Shown in pieces: positions 53,716-63,843 of a stretch of 64,000 nt of DNA. Numbering within the stretch: position 1 is the stretch's first letter; every line of letters starts with the position of its first letter. The notes below the pieces were generated by a model. That model was given only the letters and a program-made list of their open reading frames with translations. It searched no databases and was not told the origin of the DNA. The position numbers and the translations under genes were made by a program. The stretch is from Beijerinckiaceae bacterium (GTDB lineage: Bacteria > Pseudomonadota > Alphaproteobacteria > Rhizobiales > Beijerinckiaceae), in the NCBI GenBank assembly GCA_947475995.1, contig CANJNI010000014.1, positions 27,192-91,191 of the forward strand, written 5' to 3'.

Positions 53716-55140
53716 TTACCCGGAAGCGCCCTTCCGCTGGCTGCCTACCTCTGTCTTGCTCACGCCGGCTGAAACTTCCGCGCCTGCATCGCGCGGCATG
53801 GTGATGAAGACGAACGAGGACGACACCGTCAGCGCCGCGACCGTGAAGAACGACCACGAAAAATCTTCCGCCCGTAAATGATCCCCGCCGCGAGCGAACA
53901 GCGTCAGTTCCACCACGCCCGCGCCGATGGCGACGCCCGCCGCAGTGGCGAATTGCTGGAGCACCGAGACGAGGCTTGTCGCCTTGCTCATCTGCGCCGT
54001 CGGCACGTCCGCGAAGGCGAGCCCGTTCAGCGATGTGAATTGCAGCGAACGGAAGAAGCCGCTCAGAAACAGAACGCTGAAGATGACCCAGTGCGGCGTC
54101 TCGATCGTGTAGAGGCCGTTCACGGCGAGCAGCAGGCCGGAGCCCGCGCCGCAGAGCATGAGCACGAGCTTGAAGCCGTAGCGCCGCAGAATGGCGGGCG
54201 CAGCCGCCTTGATGAACATGGACCCGCCTGCGGAGGCAAAGGTGATCATGCCCGATTGCGCCGCGCTCATGCCGAAGCCGACCTGCAGCAGCAACGGCAA
54301 CAGGAACGGCACCGCCCCCACGCTGATGCGAAACAGCATGCTGCTGATCACCGCATAGCTGAAGTTGCGGATGCGCAGCAAAGTGAGGTCGAGCAGCGGA
54401 TTTTCCGTGCGGCGCGAGTGGAGCAGGTAAAGCCCCAGCGCCCCGAAGCCTGCGCCGAGGAGCCCGAGGATCTGCCAGAGTGCTAGGAAGTGTCCGCCCG
54501 TCACCGTGAATCCGAAGATCAGGCAGGACAGCGCTACGCCCGCCAGCAGGAAACCCACCACATCGAGACGGCCGGGATTCTCCTCCCGCACATCCGGAAT
54601 GTAGAGCGACACCATCACGATGCCGAGAATCCCGATGGGCACGTTGATCCAGAAAATCCAGCGCCAGTGCAGGTAGGTTGTGATGAATCCGCCGAGCGGC
54701 GGGCCGATCACCGGCCCGATCATGGCCGGGATCGCCAGATAGGCGAATGCCTTGATCATCTCCGCGCGAGGAATCGATCGCAGGACAATGAGCCGGCCCA
54801 CCGGCATCATCATCGCGCCACCGAGGCCCTGCAAGACTCGCGCGACCACAAAGCCCGAAAGGGTGTCCGACATGCCGCACATGATCGAACCGGTTATGAA
54901 GACCCCGATGGCGAGGCGGAACACGTTGCGTGCGCCGAACCTGTCCGCGATCCACGCACTCGCCGGAATGAAAACCGCCTGCGCCACCAGATAGGATGTG
55001 ATGGCCAGTTTCAGCGCCAGCGGGTCCTGTCGCAGGTCGCGGGCGATGGCCTCCAGCGATGTCGCGATCACGGTGCTGTCGACGCTCTCCATGAAGAGCG
55101 CGCAGGCGACGATCAGCGGCGTGATGAAACGGCGATCCAA
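53716..55140 (-). CDS. MFS transporter, DHA2 (EmrB/QacA) family
   Basis: This 474-aa inner-membrane proton antiporter has the fourteen-helix pattern of the DHA2 group. Motif A-like ADRFGARNVFRLAIG lies after helix 2, and motif C is seen as AMIGPVIGPPLGGFI (about 138-152). The first helix bears the acidic ESVDSTV typical of EmrB-like proteins. The family expels drugs or metabolites, often with an EmrA adaptor, which is absent here. The gene is alone, with an orphan receptor downstream. The substrate is not known. Confidence 0.9.
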   Translation of the reverse strand: MDRRFITPLIVACALFMESVDSTVIATSLEAIARDLRQDPLALKLAITSYLVAQAVFIPASAWIADRFGARNVFRLAIGVFITGSIMCGMSDTLSGFVVARVLQGLGGAMMMPVGRLIVLRSIPRAEMIKAFAYLAIPAMIGPVIGPPLGGFITTYLHWRWIFWINVPIGILGIVMVSLYIPDVREENPGRLDVVGFLLAGVALSCLIFGFTVTGGHFLALWQILGLLGAGFGALGLYLLHSRRTENPLLDLTLLRIRNFSYAVISSMLFRISVGAVPFLLPLLLQVGFGMSAAQSGMITFASAGGSMFIKAAAPAILRRYGFKLVLMLCGAGSGLLLAVNGLYTIETPHWVIFSVLFLSGFFRSLQFTSLNGLAFADVPTAQMSKATSLVSVLQQFATAAGVAIGAGVVELTLFARGGDHLRAEDFSWSFFTVAALTVSSSFVFITMPRDAGAEVSAGVSKTEVGSQRKGASG

Positions 55141-55345
55141 GGCGGACTTTCGGAAACGGCGGGGCGTTTGCGGACGGAGGCGTCCCGTGCGGACTCGGGG
55201 CGCGTCCGGCGGGCGGGCGCAGAATAGGCCCGCCGCGCCCCCGAGGGCAATCGCAACGCCGTAAGGCTTTCTTCACCCTGCTCGGTAACCATGGCGTTCC
55301 GGCCGCGTTGGCGTCCGGACGTCATGCGTTTCCAGGGTGAGTTTC

Positions 55346-55774
55346 ATGTTCAAGAATTCAATTACGTCGCGCGCGCTCCTCGCCGCCGGTCTTTTTGCAG
55401 CAGTCGGTCTGGCGTCTCCGGCGCAGGCGCAGGATCTTCTCTCCGGCCAGAACATCGGGATCGTGGCCGGAGCCGTCGGCGGCGGCGTGCTGGGCAATCA
55501 GCTTGGCGGCAAGAACAAGGTTCTCGGCACGGCTGCGGGCGTGGTGGGCGGCGGCGTCGTGGGCGGCGTTGTCGGCAATATGGTCGACAAGCGCCCGACC
55601 GGGTCCATCATCAACGGCCGCAATGTCGGCGCTGTCGGCGGCGCGGTGGCGGGCGGCGTGATCGGCAACAAGGTCAGCGGCAAGAACAAGGTTCTCGGCA
55701 CGGCTGCGGGCGTGGTGGGCGGCGCCGTCGTCGGCGGCGTCGTCGGCAATGCGCTGGACAAGAAGAAGCGCTGA
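55346..55774 (+). CDS. Glycine-zipper protein with internal duplication
   Basis: This 142-aa exported protein has a signal peptide (MFKNSITSRALLAAGLFAAV to about AQAQDLL). It is followed by glycine-zipper segments likely to pack in the outer membrane or periplasm, as in YmgG/SlyB-like proteins. Two units carrying GKNKVLGTAAGVVGG are 57 residues apart, and the DNA of this part is identical over about 46 bases, so the duplication is recent or kept uniform. ATG at 55346 is preferred because AGGGTGAG lies just before it; GTG at 55337 is possible. A strong terminator follows. Confidence 0.8.
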   Translation: MFKNSITSRALLAAGLFAAVGLASPAQAQDLLSGQNIGIVAGAVGGGVLGNQLGGKNKVLGTAAGVVGGGVVGGVVGNMVDKRPTGSIINGRNVGAVGGAVAGGVIGNKVSGKNKVLGTAAGVVGGAVVGGVVGNALDKKKR

Positions 55775-55797
55775 ATTCGCTGCCCCGAACCATTTTG

Positions 55798-55821
55798 ACG
55801 GGCGCCCCTGGGCGCCCGTTT
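55798..55821 (+). terminator. Rho-independent terminator
   Basis: The arms ACGGGCGCCC and GGGCGCCCGT form a nearly continuous stem with a very small loop, followed by TTTCC. It lies 24 bp after the glycine-zipper gene stop and ends that transcript. Confidence 0.8.
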
Positions 55822-55898
55822 CCATGTGCGCTTCCCTTGTGATCTTCGAGCCAAGTCGCCAAGCTCCGATCAAATGATTCGACTTTTGGAGAGTTGCG

Positions 55899-56498
55899 AT
55901 GAAGGCCGACGAAGCCACCGAAATGATGGAAGTCGAGAAGCACGAGAACAAGACCAAGCAGAAGCTGGCGATCATCATCGCCTTTTTTGCGATGCTTCTC
56001 GCCATTACGGGTCTTGGCGGCCAGAACGCCGGCAAGGAGACCCTGAACAACAATATTCTGGCCTCCAACGCCTTCAATTTCTATCAGGCCAAGAACATTC
56101 GCCAGACCAGCCTCATTCTGGCGGCCGATGAAATCGAACTTGCATGGAATTCGACACCGGGCCTGACGCCTGAAGCGAAGGACGCGCTGGCGAAAAAGCT
56201 CGCCTCCTACAAGGCCACCGTCGCCCGCTATGAATCCGAGCCCGATACGGGCGAAGGCAAGAAGGAACTGCTGGCGCGCGCCCGCACCCATGAGGAAGCG
56301 CGCGACCACGCCATGAAGCAGGACCCGTATTTCGATTATGCCGAGGCGCTGCTGCAGATCGCCATCGTGCTCATCTCGGTCTCGATGATCGCCGAAATCA
56401 TCTGGCTCGCCTTCATGGGCGTGGGGCTGGGCGCGGTCGGGGCGCTGCTGATGGTGAACGGCTTTACGTTGCTGGTGGATATTCCCTGGCTCGGATAG
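55899..56498 (+). CDS. DUF4337 domain protein
   Basis: This 199-aa inner-membrane protein has one helix near the start (LAIIIAFFAMLLAITGLG), a long soluble middle and two helices near the C-terminus (IAIVLISVSMIAEIIWLAF and onwards). This is the DUF4337 pattern. The conserved NNNILASNAFNFYQAKNIRQ follows helix 1. The function is unknown. The ATG follows GGAGAGTTGCG. It is an independent gene between a terminator and a low-GC region. Confidence 0.85.
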   Translation: MKADEATEMMEVEKHENKTKQKLAIIIAFFAMLLAITGLGGQNAGKETLNNNILASNAFNFYQAKNIRQTSLILAADEIELAWNSTPGLTPEAKDALAKKLASYKATVARYESEPDTGEGKKELLARARTHEEARDHAMKQDPYFDYAEALLQIAIVLISVSMIAEIIWLAFMGVGLGAVGALLMVNGFTLLVDIPWLG

Positions 56499-56543
56499 CG
56501 GAAAGTATCTATCGCATCGTTCGAAGTCGAAAAGGCCGGAGCC

Positions 56544-57410
56544 GTGTCGAAGAAAGTTAGGGAGCGCGAAGGCTTCTGTAAACTCACTCACACACGCGGG
56601 AAATTTGTAGACTCCCACATTTTACCCAAAGCGCTTACCAAGGCAGAAGGACTTGGGCCCGGTTTAACCCAATATGGTAACGGGCGTCACGAACGGCGTT
56701 GGAGTAGTTGGTATGATCCTTCTCTGGTCGTTGTAGCGGGCGAATCTATCCTTTCCGAATACGATAGCTGGGCAATCCCTTTCTTGCGAAAACATAAGTT
56801 GGTTTGGAGTGGATGGGGGCCAATGCAAGCCCTGACTGACGTAAATGCAATCGCCGGAACAGACGTTTGAATTCGGCGTCTTGAATTTGCAAGTCTTGAA
56901 GAATCGAGGCTTTTGCGCCTGTTTTTACTGAGCATTCTTTGGAGAGCCGCAGCAACGAAGAGATCTGAGTTTAGCGAAATAGAAGTTCCAAAGAGTGACT
57001 TGGAACGGTTGCGCAAAATGGTCGCGGAAAAGAATCCCGAACCATTGGATTTTTACCCCGCATCGCTCATCCAAATATCGACACTCGGACGTCCTCATAA
57101 TTCGACTCCTTTTGCAACCTCTAAGCATGTTTTTGCTGTCGGGGAATATCCAGCGTACGATGAGCCTATATTTCGCTTCTTCCTCGATGGTCTAATAGTG
57201 CATTTCTCTCGCCTTCCGAGCAATGAAGATGTTTTGCAACGCTTGGGCGATTTACGCGTTGGGAACGAAAGAACTGTCACAATTTCTGCGGTGAATTGGG
57301 AGAATTCTTTTCAGCTTAGGAATGCAGTGGTTGTCGGCACAGAGAGTTCTCTCGGGCGCCCTTTAACTCAGGAAGAGTTTGCAAAATTGTCTGAAATCCT
57401 GAAGCCATGA
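56544..57410 (+). pseudogene. Low-GC gene split by an in-frame TGA (hypothetical protein)
   Basis: One frame runs from ATG 56544 to TGA 57408-57410, with a single stop, TGA, at 56868-56870. Beyond it the frame continues without break (IRRLEFASLEESRLLRLFLL and on), so the two halves (108 and about 180 aa) appear to be one protein of about 288 positions. The first half holds FCKLTHTRGKFVDSHILPKA, a C...SHI-P pattern reminiscent of zinc or HNH-type domains, then RRWSSWYDPSLV. The second half has LWRAAATKRSEFSEI and EKNPEPLDFYPASL. I know no function. Base composition is much lower in GC than all neighbours, a sign of transfer. A CGA or GGA to TGA change would explain the break. Confidence 0.75.
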
Positions 57411-57538
57411 TCGAGAAGTGTGGATATCGATGGACAAAGAGCGAAATCCAGGCTGCCGCATCTGCATTCAATGACTGCCGATTAGTTTCCATCAGACTGG
57501 CTTGCTTCCTATTTCCCCCCGCTCACCATCCATGCTAA

Positions 57539-59119
<1,581 letters not shown>

Positions 59120-59135
59120 GGCTGCCGACGTCGCT

Positions 59136-59213
59136 TCATCGCCAGCAGTCCCGCGAAGCGATCCAGAGAGCGGCTTTGGCAAGGTGGATTGCTTCGCTAC
59201 GCTCGCAATGACG
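59136..59213. repeat. Palindromic intergenic repeat, copy 2 (REP-like)
   Basis: The right arm (59185-59213, starting TGGATTGCTTCGCTACGCTC) matches the right arm of the repeat at 39920-39946 with one change, and the left arm (59136-59165) is a degraded inverse copy. It lies just after the guaB stop and may serve as terminator. Confidence 0.8.
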
Positions 59214-59238
59214 CAGCGGAGCCATTCAGGAGAGCCTC

Positions 59239-59661
59239 ATGTCCATCCAAGCGGTGCTGCTCCCGGTCTTCGTGCAGGTTGGGCTCACCTTCATCCTGCT
59301 ATTGCTGATGGGGCGCGCGCGCTTCACGGCCTTGCGGGCGCGCGAGGTGAAGCTGGGCGATATTGCGCTGGGCCAGAACGCCTGGCCCGACAGACCCGCA
59401 CAATTCGCGCGCTCCTATCAGAACCAGTTTGAACTCCCGATCCTGTTCTATGTGCTGGTCGTGCTGGCGATCATCACCAAAAAGGACGATTTGCTGTTCG
59501 TGGTTCTCGAATGGCTTTTCGTCGCGACTCGTCTCGTTCACGCCTATATCCACACCGGCTCCAACGCGGTGACGCGCCGCTTCACGGCATTTGTCGCCGG
59601 GATGACGGTGCTGATCGCCGCCTGGGCGATCTTTGCCTTCCGCATTCTGACTGGACTCTGA
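59239..59661 (+). CDS. MAPEG family membrane protein
   Basis: This 140-aa inner-membrane protein has four helices of the MAPEG family (glutathione- and eicosanoid-related). Features are helix 1 VLLPVFVQVGLTFILLLLMG, the conserved YQNQFELPILFYVLVVLA with the family Asn-x-Glu, and RLVHAYIHTGSNAVTRR in the third segment. Bacterial members often have glutathione transferase or peroxidase activity; none is shown here. TCAGGAGAGCC precedes the ATG. Its stop overlaps the next gene by one base (TGATG). Confidence 0.87.
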   Translation: MSIQAVLLPVFVQVGLTFILLLLMGRARFTALRAREVKLGDIALGQNAWPDRPAQFARSYQNQFELPILFYVLVVLAIITKKDDLLFVVLEWLFVATRLVHAYIHTGSNAVTRRFTAFVAGMTVLIAAWAIFAFRILTGL

Positions 59662-60956
59662 TGACCCCCGCAGCCCGCATCGCCGCCGCCATCGAGGTTC
59701 TTGCCGCGATCGAGACCCAACGCCGCCCGGCGCATGACGCCATGCGCGAATGGGGCATCGCGCATCGCTTCGCGGGCTCGAAGGACCGTTCGGCCATTTC
59801 GGCGCTGGTACATGATGCGCTGCGCGTGAGGGCCTCTGCGTCGTGGATCATGGGCGAGGCGACGCCGCGCGCCGTGATGCTGGGCGCGTTGCGCCGGGCT
59901 CGCGGCATGGACGCAGAAGGCATTGCGGCCCTGTGCGACGGCGTCGGCCATTCGCCGGCTCCTTTGACCGGCGATGAAGCCGCGCGGCTCGTGGCGGATG
60001 ATCTGACCGGCGCTCCGGATCATGTGCGCGGCGATTATCCCGAATGGCTTGCGCCATCCTTCGAGGCGGTGTTCGGCGAGGACTCGGTCTCGGAGGGCAG
60101 GGCGCTGGCGGAACGAGCGCCCGTCGATCTGCGGGCCAATGCGCTGAAAATCACGCGCGAAAAGGCTCTGGACGAACTCTCGCATCTGGGCGCGGAACCC
60201 ACGAAACTGTCACCGCTCGGCCTGCGCATCGCCATCGGGGCGGACGGGCGCGGACCCGCTTTACAAGCCGAGCCCGCTTATGTGCGCGGCCTGGTCGAGG
60301 TGCAGGACGAGGGCTCGCAGATCGCAGCGTTGCTGGCTGCCGCCAAGCCCGGGATGCAGGTGCTTGACCTTTGCGCCGGAGGCGGCGGCAAGACGCTGGC
60401 CATCGCGGGCGGGATGGACGCCAGCGGGCAGATCTACTCGGCGGATTCGGACGGGCGTCGGCTGATGCCGATCTTCGCCCGACTGGAACGCGCGGGCGTC
60501 CGCAACGTGCAGGTGCGCGCCCCCAAGGGCAAGCTGCCGCCGGCGCTGAATGACATCAAGGGCCGCTGCGACATTGTCTTCGTCGACGCGCCGTGCACCG
60601 GGACCGGCACATGGCGCCGCAACCCGGACGCCAAGTGGCGCACGCGCCCCGGCGCATTGGAGCAACGCATCAAGGAACAGGATCAGGTTCTTGATGATGC
60701 AGTGCAATTTGTAAAAGCGGGCGGAACCATCGTTTACGTCACCTGCTCGCTCTTGCGCGAGGAGGACGAGGACCGTGTGGCGGCTTTCCTCAACCGTCAT
60801 CCGGATTTCCTGCCCATCGAGGCGGCCCATATGGCGCGCCGCGCGGAGCTTCCGCAGCTCGCGGAGTACGGCTCGAAGCTCGGGCCGGGCATCAGGCTGA
60901 CGCCGCGCAGCGCCGGGACGGACGGGTTCTATGTCTGCGTGCTGCTGAAGCAGTAG
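59661..60956 (+). CDS. RsmB/NOP family class I SAM-dependent RNA methyltransferase
   Basis: This 431-aa RNA m5C methyltransferase has an N-terminal NusB-like helical domain (about 1-140) and a C-terminal catalytic core. SAM motif I is VLDLCAGGGGKTLAIAG (234-250). The two catalytic cysteines are C312 (VDAPCTGTGTW) and C362 (VYVTCSLL), both needed for methylation and release. It resembles RsmB (16S rRNA C967), but assignment to that site is not certain. The frame upstream overlaps the MAPEG gene; ATG at 59661 overlaps that stop, showing coupling. Confidence 0.92.
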   Translation: MTPAARIAAAIEVLAAIETQRRPAHDAMREWGIAHRFAGSKDRSAISALVHDALRVRASASWIMGEATPRAVMLGALRRARGMDAEGIAALCDGVGHSPAPLTGDEAARLVADDLTGAPDHVRGDYPEWLAPSFEAVFGEDSVSEGRALAERAPVDLRANALKITREKALDELSHLGAEPTKLSPLGLRIAIGADGRGPALQAEPAYVRGLVEVQDEGSQIAALLAAAKPGMQVLDLCAGGGGKTLAIAGGMDASGQIYSADSDGRRLMPIFARLERAGVRNVQVRAPKGKLPPALNDIKGRCDIVFVDAPCTGTGTWRRNPDAKWRTRPGALEQRIKEQDQVLDDAVQFVKAGGTIVYVTCSLLREEDEDRVAAFLNRHPDFLPIEAAHMARRAELPQLAEYGSKLGPGIRLTPRSAGTDGFYVCVLLKQ

Positions 60957-60993
60957 GGCTGCGGAAGCCGCAGGCTGCTGACGCGGCAGGAGT

Positions 60994-62004
60994 TCAGTGC
61001 CGGGCGGCTTCGTCCAGCCCCGGCATGGGCGGACCGCACAAAGTGCTTTCGACGCTCCAGCGGCCGGTGCGGCCGCCGCCCATATGGGCCTTGAGCCAGC
61101 GCAGGAAGTCCGGGCGCTCCAGCACCTTGCCGCCGAACCGCTCGACGTTCCGGTCGTTGCGCGCATCGTGTAGGCCGTAGCCCCAGCGGGTCAGGTGGCG
61201 ATTGAGCACGGTCAGGCCGAAATCCAGCGCATCCCGGGAATCGCCGAACGTCTGCTCGCTCGTGTAGAGCCCGCCGACCCCGATTCCGAAACCGCCCGCA
61301 ATCAGCCGTCCGCGCTCGCGCACCTCGAAGGAATGCGCAAAGCCTGCATCGTGCATGGCGGCGAAAAGCTTCATCAGCTTCGGCGGCAGGGCCGAGCCGT
61401 CGAACCGCTCGCGCGCCGCGCGGGCGCAGCGGGCGACGATGTCGTCAAAGTCGCGGTCGAACTCGACCGTCAGATCGGCCTTGCGCAAATGGCTGCGCAC
61501 GCCGGGCGGAATCTTCGCCTGACCGGGCGTCACAACCACGCGCTGCGAGGGCGACCACCAGGCGAGCGCGCCCAGCAGCGGGCGCACATAAAGCCCCCGC
61601 GCCATGGCTTCGACAAGAATTTCGGGAGACAGCTCCGCCACCAGACCGCAGAGGCCGTCAGGGTGGCTGAGGGCGCGCTCGGGGTCGGGCAGTCCGGCCG
61701 GCTTGATCATGCCCTCGCGCAAGATGCAGTCGACTGTCGCGGGCAGGTCGGGAAGCTTCCTTGGCTGGAGCGCATGGGCCGCAACCGACGCCATGCGGCG
61801 CAATTGCTCCGACAGGCTTTCCGACAGCATGGCCTCCCGCCGCCGCCGCATGTCGGCGCGGGACACGAAGCCGTCGGCCTCGATGCCTTCCGAGAAAAGG
61901 CTTCCGAACTGACGCATGCGAAGATCAATCACTGTAACGCCCCGTCTGATGGCTTTCGCCCATTGACGGAGCAGGCTAGCGAGACCGCGTTTCGGCCGGT
62001 TCAA
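60994..62004 (-). CDS. Aat-like (leucyl/phenylalanyl-tRNA-protein transferase fold) protein
   Basis: This protein of about 336 aa has a C-terminal half that follows the Aat/GNAT fold: [51 protein letters not shown], and a final [17 protein letters not shown]. Aat attaches Leu or Phe to N-terminal Lys/Arg of proteins for ClpS/ClpAP decay. Here the N-terminal 110 residues are extra and the Aat core is diverged, so another aminoacyl- or acyl-transfer role is possible. The start is unsure: besides 62004, ATG at 61917 is possible. It converges on the RsmB-like gene and diverges from guaA. Confidence 0.7.
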   Translation of the reverse strand: MNRPKRGLASLLRQWAKAIRRGVTVIDLRMRQFGSLFSEGIEADGFVSRADMRRRREAMLSESLSEQLRRMASVAAHALQPRKLPDLPATVDCILREGMIKPAGLPDPERALSHPDGLCGLVAELSPEILVEAMARGLYVRPLLGALAWWSPSQRVVVTPGQAKIPPGVRSHLRKADLTVEFDRDFDDIVARCARAARERFDGSALPPKLMKLFAAMHDAGFAHSFEVRERGRLIAGGFGIGVGGLYTSEQTFGDSRDALDFGLTVLNRHLTRWGYGLHDARNDRNVERFGGKVLERPDFLRWLKAHMGGGRTGRWSVESTLCGPPMPGLDEAARH

Positions 62005-62111
62005 ACAGATTGGTCGAATGCTGGTAAAAATCCGTTAACAAACGGGCGGCGTGTTGCGCCGCAGGGCCGCATCGCCTATGCGGGACGATATGTTCTGGCA
62101 TGTGGCGATGT

Positions 62112-62230
62112 CGCCCTCGCCCTTCGAGACGCGCCTGTGGCGCTCCTCAGGGTGAGGGCTCAGAGAGAGGCCAGCGCCAGTAGCCCTCATGCTGAGGAGC
62201 CGCGCAGCGGCGTCTCGAAGCACGAGGGCG
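62112..62230. repeat. Long inverted repeat in the guaA leader
   Basis: Arms of about 49 bases (62112-62160, with CTTCGAGACGCGCC and CTCCTCAGGGTGAGGG; and 62182-62230 as inverse) are separated by 21 bases. It belongs to a CTTCGAGAC/GAGGAGC type of mobile palindrome common in Hyphomicrobiales. It ends 20 bp before the guaA ATG, so a large hairpin could form in the guaA mRNA leader. Confidence 0.85.
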
Positions 62231-62250
62231 GACCACAAGAAAGACCGCCC

Positions 62251-63843
62251 ATGACCGCGCCCCATGATGAAATCGTCGCCCACCACGACAAGGTCCTGAT
62301 CGTCGATTTCGGCTCGCAGGTGACGCAGCTCATCGCCCGGCGCGTGCGCGAGGCGGGCGTCTATTGCGAGATCGCGCCGTTCCAGTCCGCCGAGGCCGCC
62401 TTCGACCGGCTGGCCCCGAAGGCCGTCATCCTGTCGGGCGGCCCGGCCTCGGTGACGGACGCCAACTCGCCCCGCGCGCCGCAGAAGATTTTCGACGCAG
62501 GCCTGCCGATCATGTCCATCTGCTACGGCCAGCAGACGACGGCGGTGCAGCTTGGCGGCGTGGTGGAAGGCGGGCATGCGGCGGAATTCGGCCGCGCCGA
62601 AATCGAAATCCGCGAAAAGAGCGCCCTGTTCGACGGGCTGTGGGAGGTCGGTAAGCGCTACACGGTCTGGATGAGCCACGGCGACCGGGTGACGAAACTC
62701 CCCGCCGGTTTCACCGTGAAGGCGACGAGCGAGAACGCCCCGTTCGCCATCGCCACTGATGAAGCGCGGCGGATCTACACCACCATGTTCCACCCCGAAG
62801 TGGTGCACACGCCGGACGGCGCAAAGCTCATCTCCAATTTCGTCCACAAGGTCGCGGGCCTGCGCTCGGACTGGACGATGGCGGCATTCAGACAAGAGGC
62901 AATCGCCGCGATCCGCCATCAGGTCGGGCAGGGGCGGGTTCTGTGCGGGCTTTCGGGCGGCGTCGATTCCGCCGTCGCGGCTGTGCTGCTGCACGAGGCC
63001 ATCGGCGACCGGCTGACCTGCGTGTTCGTCGATCAGGGCCTGCTGCGGCAGGGCGAGGCGAAGGAAGTCGTCACCCTGTTCCGCGATCACTACAATATCC
63101 CGCTCGTCCATGTGGACGCCGCCGATATGTTCATCGACGCTCTGGAAGGCGAGGCCGACCCGGAGACCAAGCGCAAGACCATCGGGCGCCTGTTCATCGA
63201 GGTCTTCGACGCCGAGGCCAAAAAGATCGCCGCCGACGGGCGCGGCCCTTTGGAGTTTCTGGCGCAGGGCACGCTCTATCCGGACGTGATCGAAAGCGTC
63301 TCCTTCACCGGCGGGCCGTCGGTGACGATCAAGAGCCACCACAATGTGGGCGGCCTGCCGGCGCGCATGAAGATGAAACTGGTCGAGCCGCTGCGCGAAC
63401 TTTTTAAAGACGAAGTGCGCGCGCTCGGCCGCGAACTCGGTCTGCCCGAAGCCTTCGTGGGCCGCCATCCGTTCCCCGGACCGGGCCTTGCCATCCGCTG
63501 CCCGGGCGGCGTGACGCGCGAGAAGCTCGACGTGCTGCGCAAGGCCGACGCCATCTATCTCGATGAGATCCGCAAGGCGGGGCTCTACGACGTGATCTGG
63601 CAGGCCTTTGCGGTTCTGCTGCCGGTCCGCACAGTCGGGGTGATGGGCGACGGGCGCACCTACGACCACGTCTGCGCGCTCCGCGCCGTCACCTCCGTGG
63701 ACGGCATGACGGCCGATTTCTACCCCTTCGACATGAACGTGCTGGGCAGGGCGGCGACGCGCATCATCAATGAGGTGAAGGGGATCAACCGGGTGGTGTA
63801 CGACGTGACGTCGAAGCCGCCGGGGACGATTGAGTGGGAGTGA
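62251..63843 (+). CDS. guaA: GMP synthase (glutamine-hydrolysing)
   Basis: This 530-aa enzyme aminates XMP to GMP. The N-terminal class I glutaminase has C91 (SICYGQQ), H181 and E183 (FHPEV). The ATP-pyrophosphatase domain has the P-loop GLSGGVDS (233-240), and the dimerisation domain ends in PPGTIEWE, the universal GuaA end. The ATG at 62251 follows AAGAAAG and a long hairpin repeat. The gene is intact, although base composition changes abruptly after its stop, which suggests that an element has inserted at its 3' end while restoring the coding sequence. Confidence 0.97.
   Translation: MTAPHDEIVAHHDKVLIVDFGSQVTQLIARRVREAGVYCEIAPFQSAEAAFDRLAPKAVILSGGPASVTDANSPRAPQKIFDAGLPIMSICYGQQTTAVQLGGVVEGGHAAEFGRAEIEIREKSALFDGLWEVGKRYTVWMSHGDRVTKLPAGFTVKATSENAPFAIATDEARRIYTTMFHPEVVHTPDGAKLISNFVHKVAGLRSDWTMAAFRQEAIAAIRHQVGQGRVLCGLSGGVDSAVAAVLLHEAIGDRLTCVFVDQGLLRQGEAKEVVTLFRDHYNIPLVHVDAADMFIDALEGEADPETKRKTIGRLFIEVFDAEAKKIAADGRGPLEFLAQGTLYPDVIESVSFTGGPSVTIKSHHNVGGLPARMKMKLVEPLRELFKDEVRALGRELGLPEAFVGRHPFPGPGLAIRCPGGVTREKLDVLRKADAIYLDEIRKAGLYDVIWQAFAVLLPVRTVGVMGDGRTYDHVCALRAVTSVDGMTADFYPFDMNVLGRAATRIINEVKGINRVVYDVTSKPPGTIEWE

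Noticed and set aside
53708..55276. A second open frame on the same strand as the DHA2 transporter
   Set aside because: It is an out-of-frame shadow; only the overlapping frame shows membrane helices and family motifs.
56868..56870. TGA as a selenocysteine codon or programmed recoding site
   Set aside because: No selenocysteine insertion hairpin or slippery sequence is visible, the position is not near a redox motif, and the gene is a low-GC accessory one. A nonsense mutation is simpler.
61195..62250. N-terminal extension of GMP synthase by 350 residues
   Set aside because: The extension overlaps the Aat-like gene on the other strand and crosses the palindromic repeat. The conserved GuaA start is at 62251.
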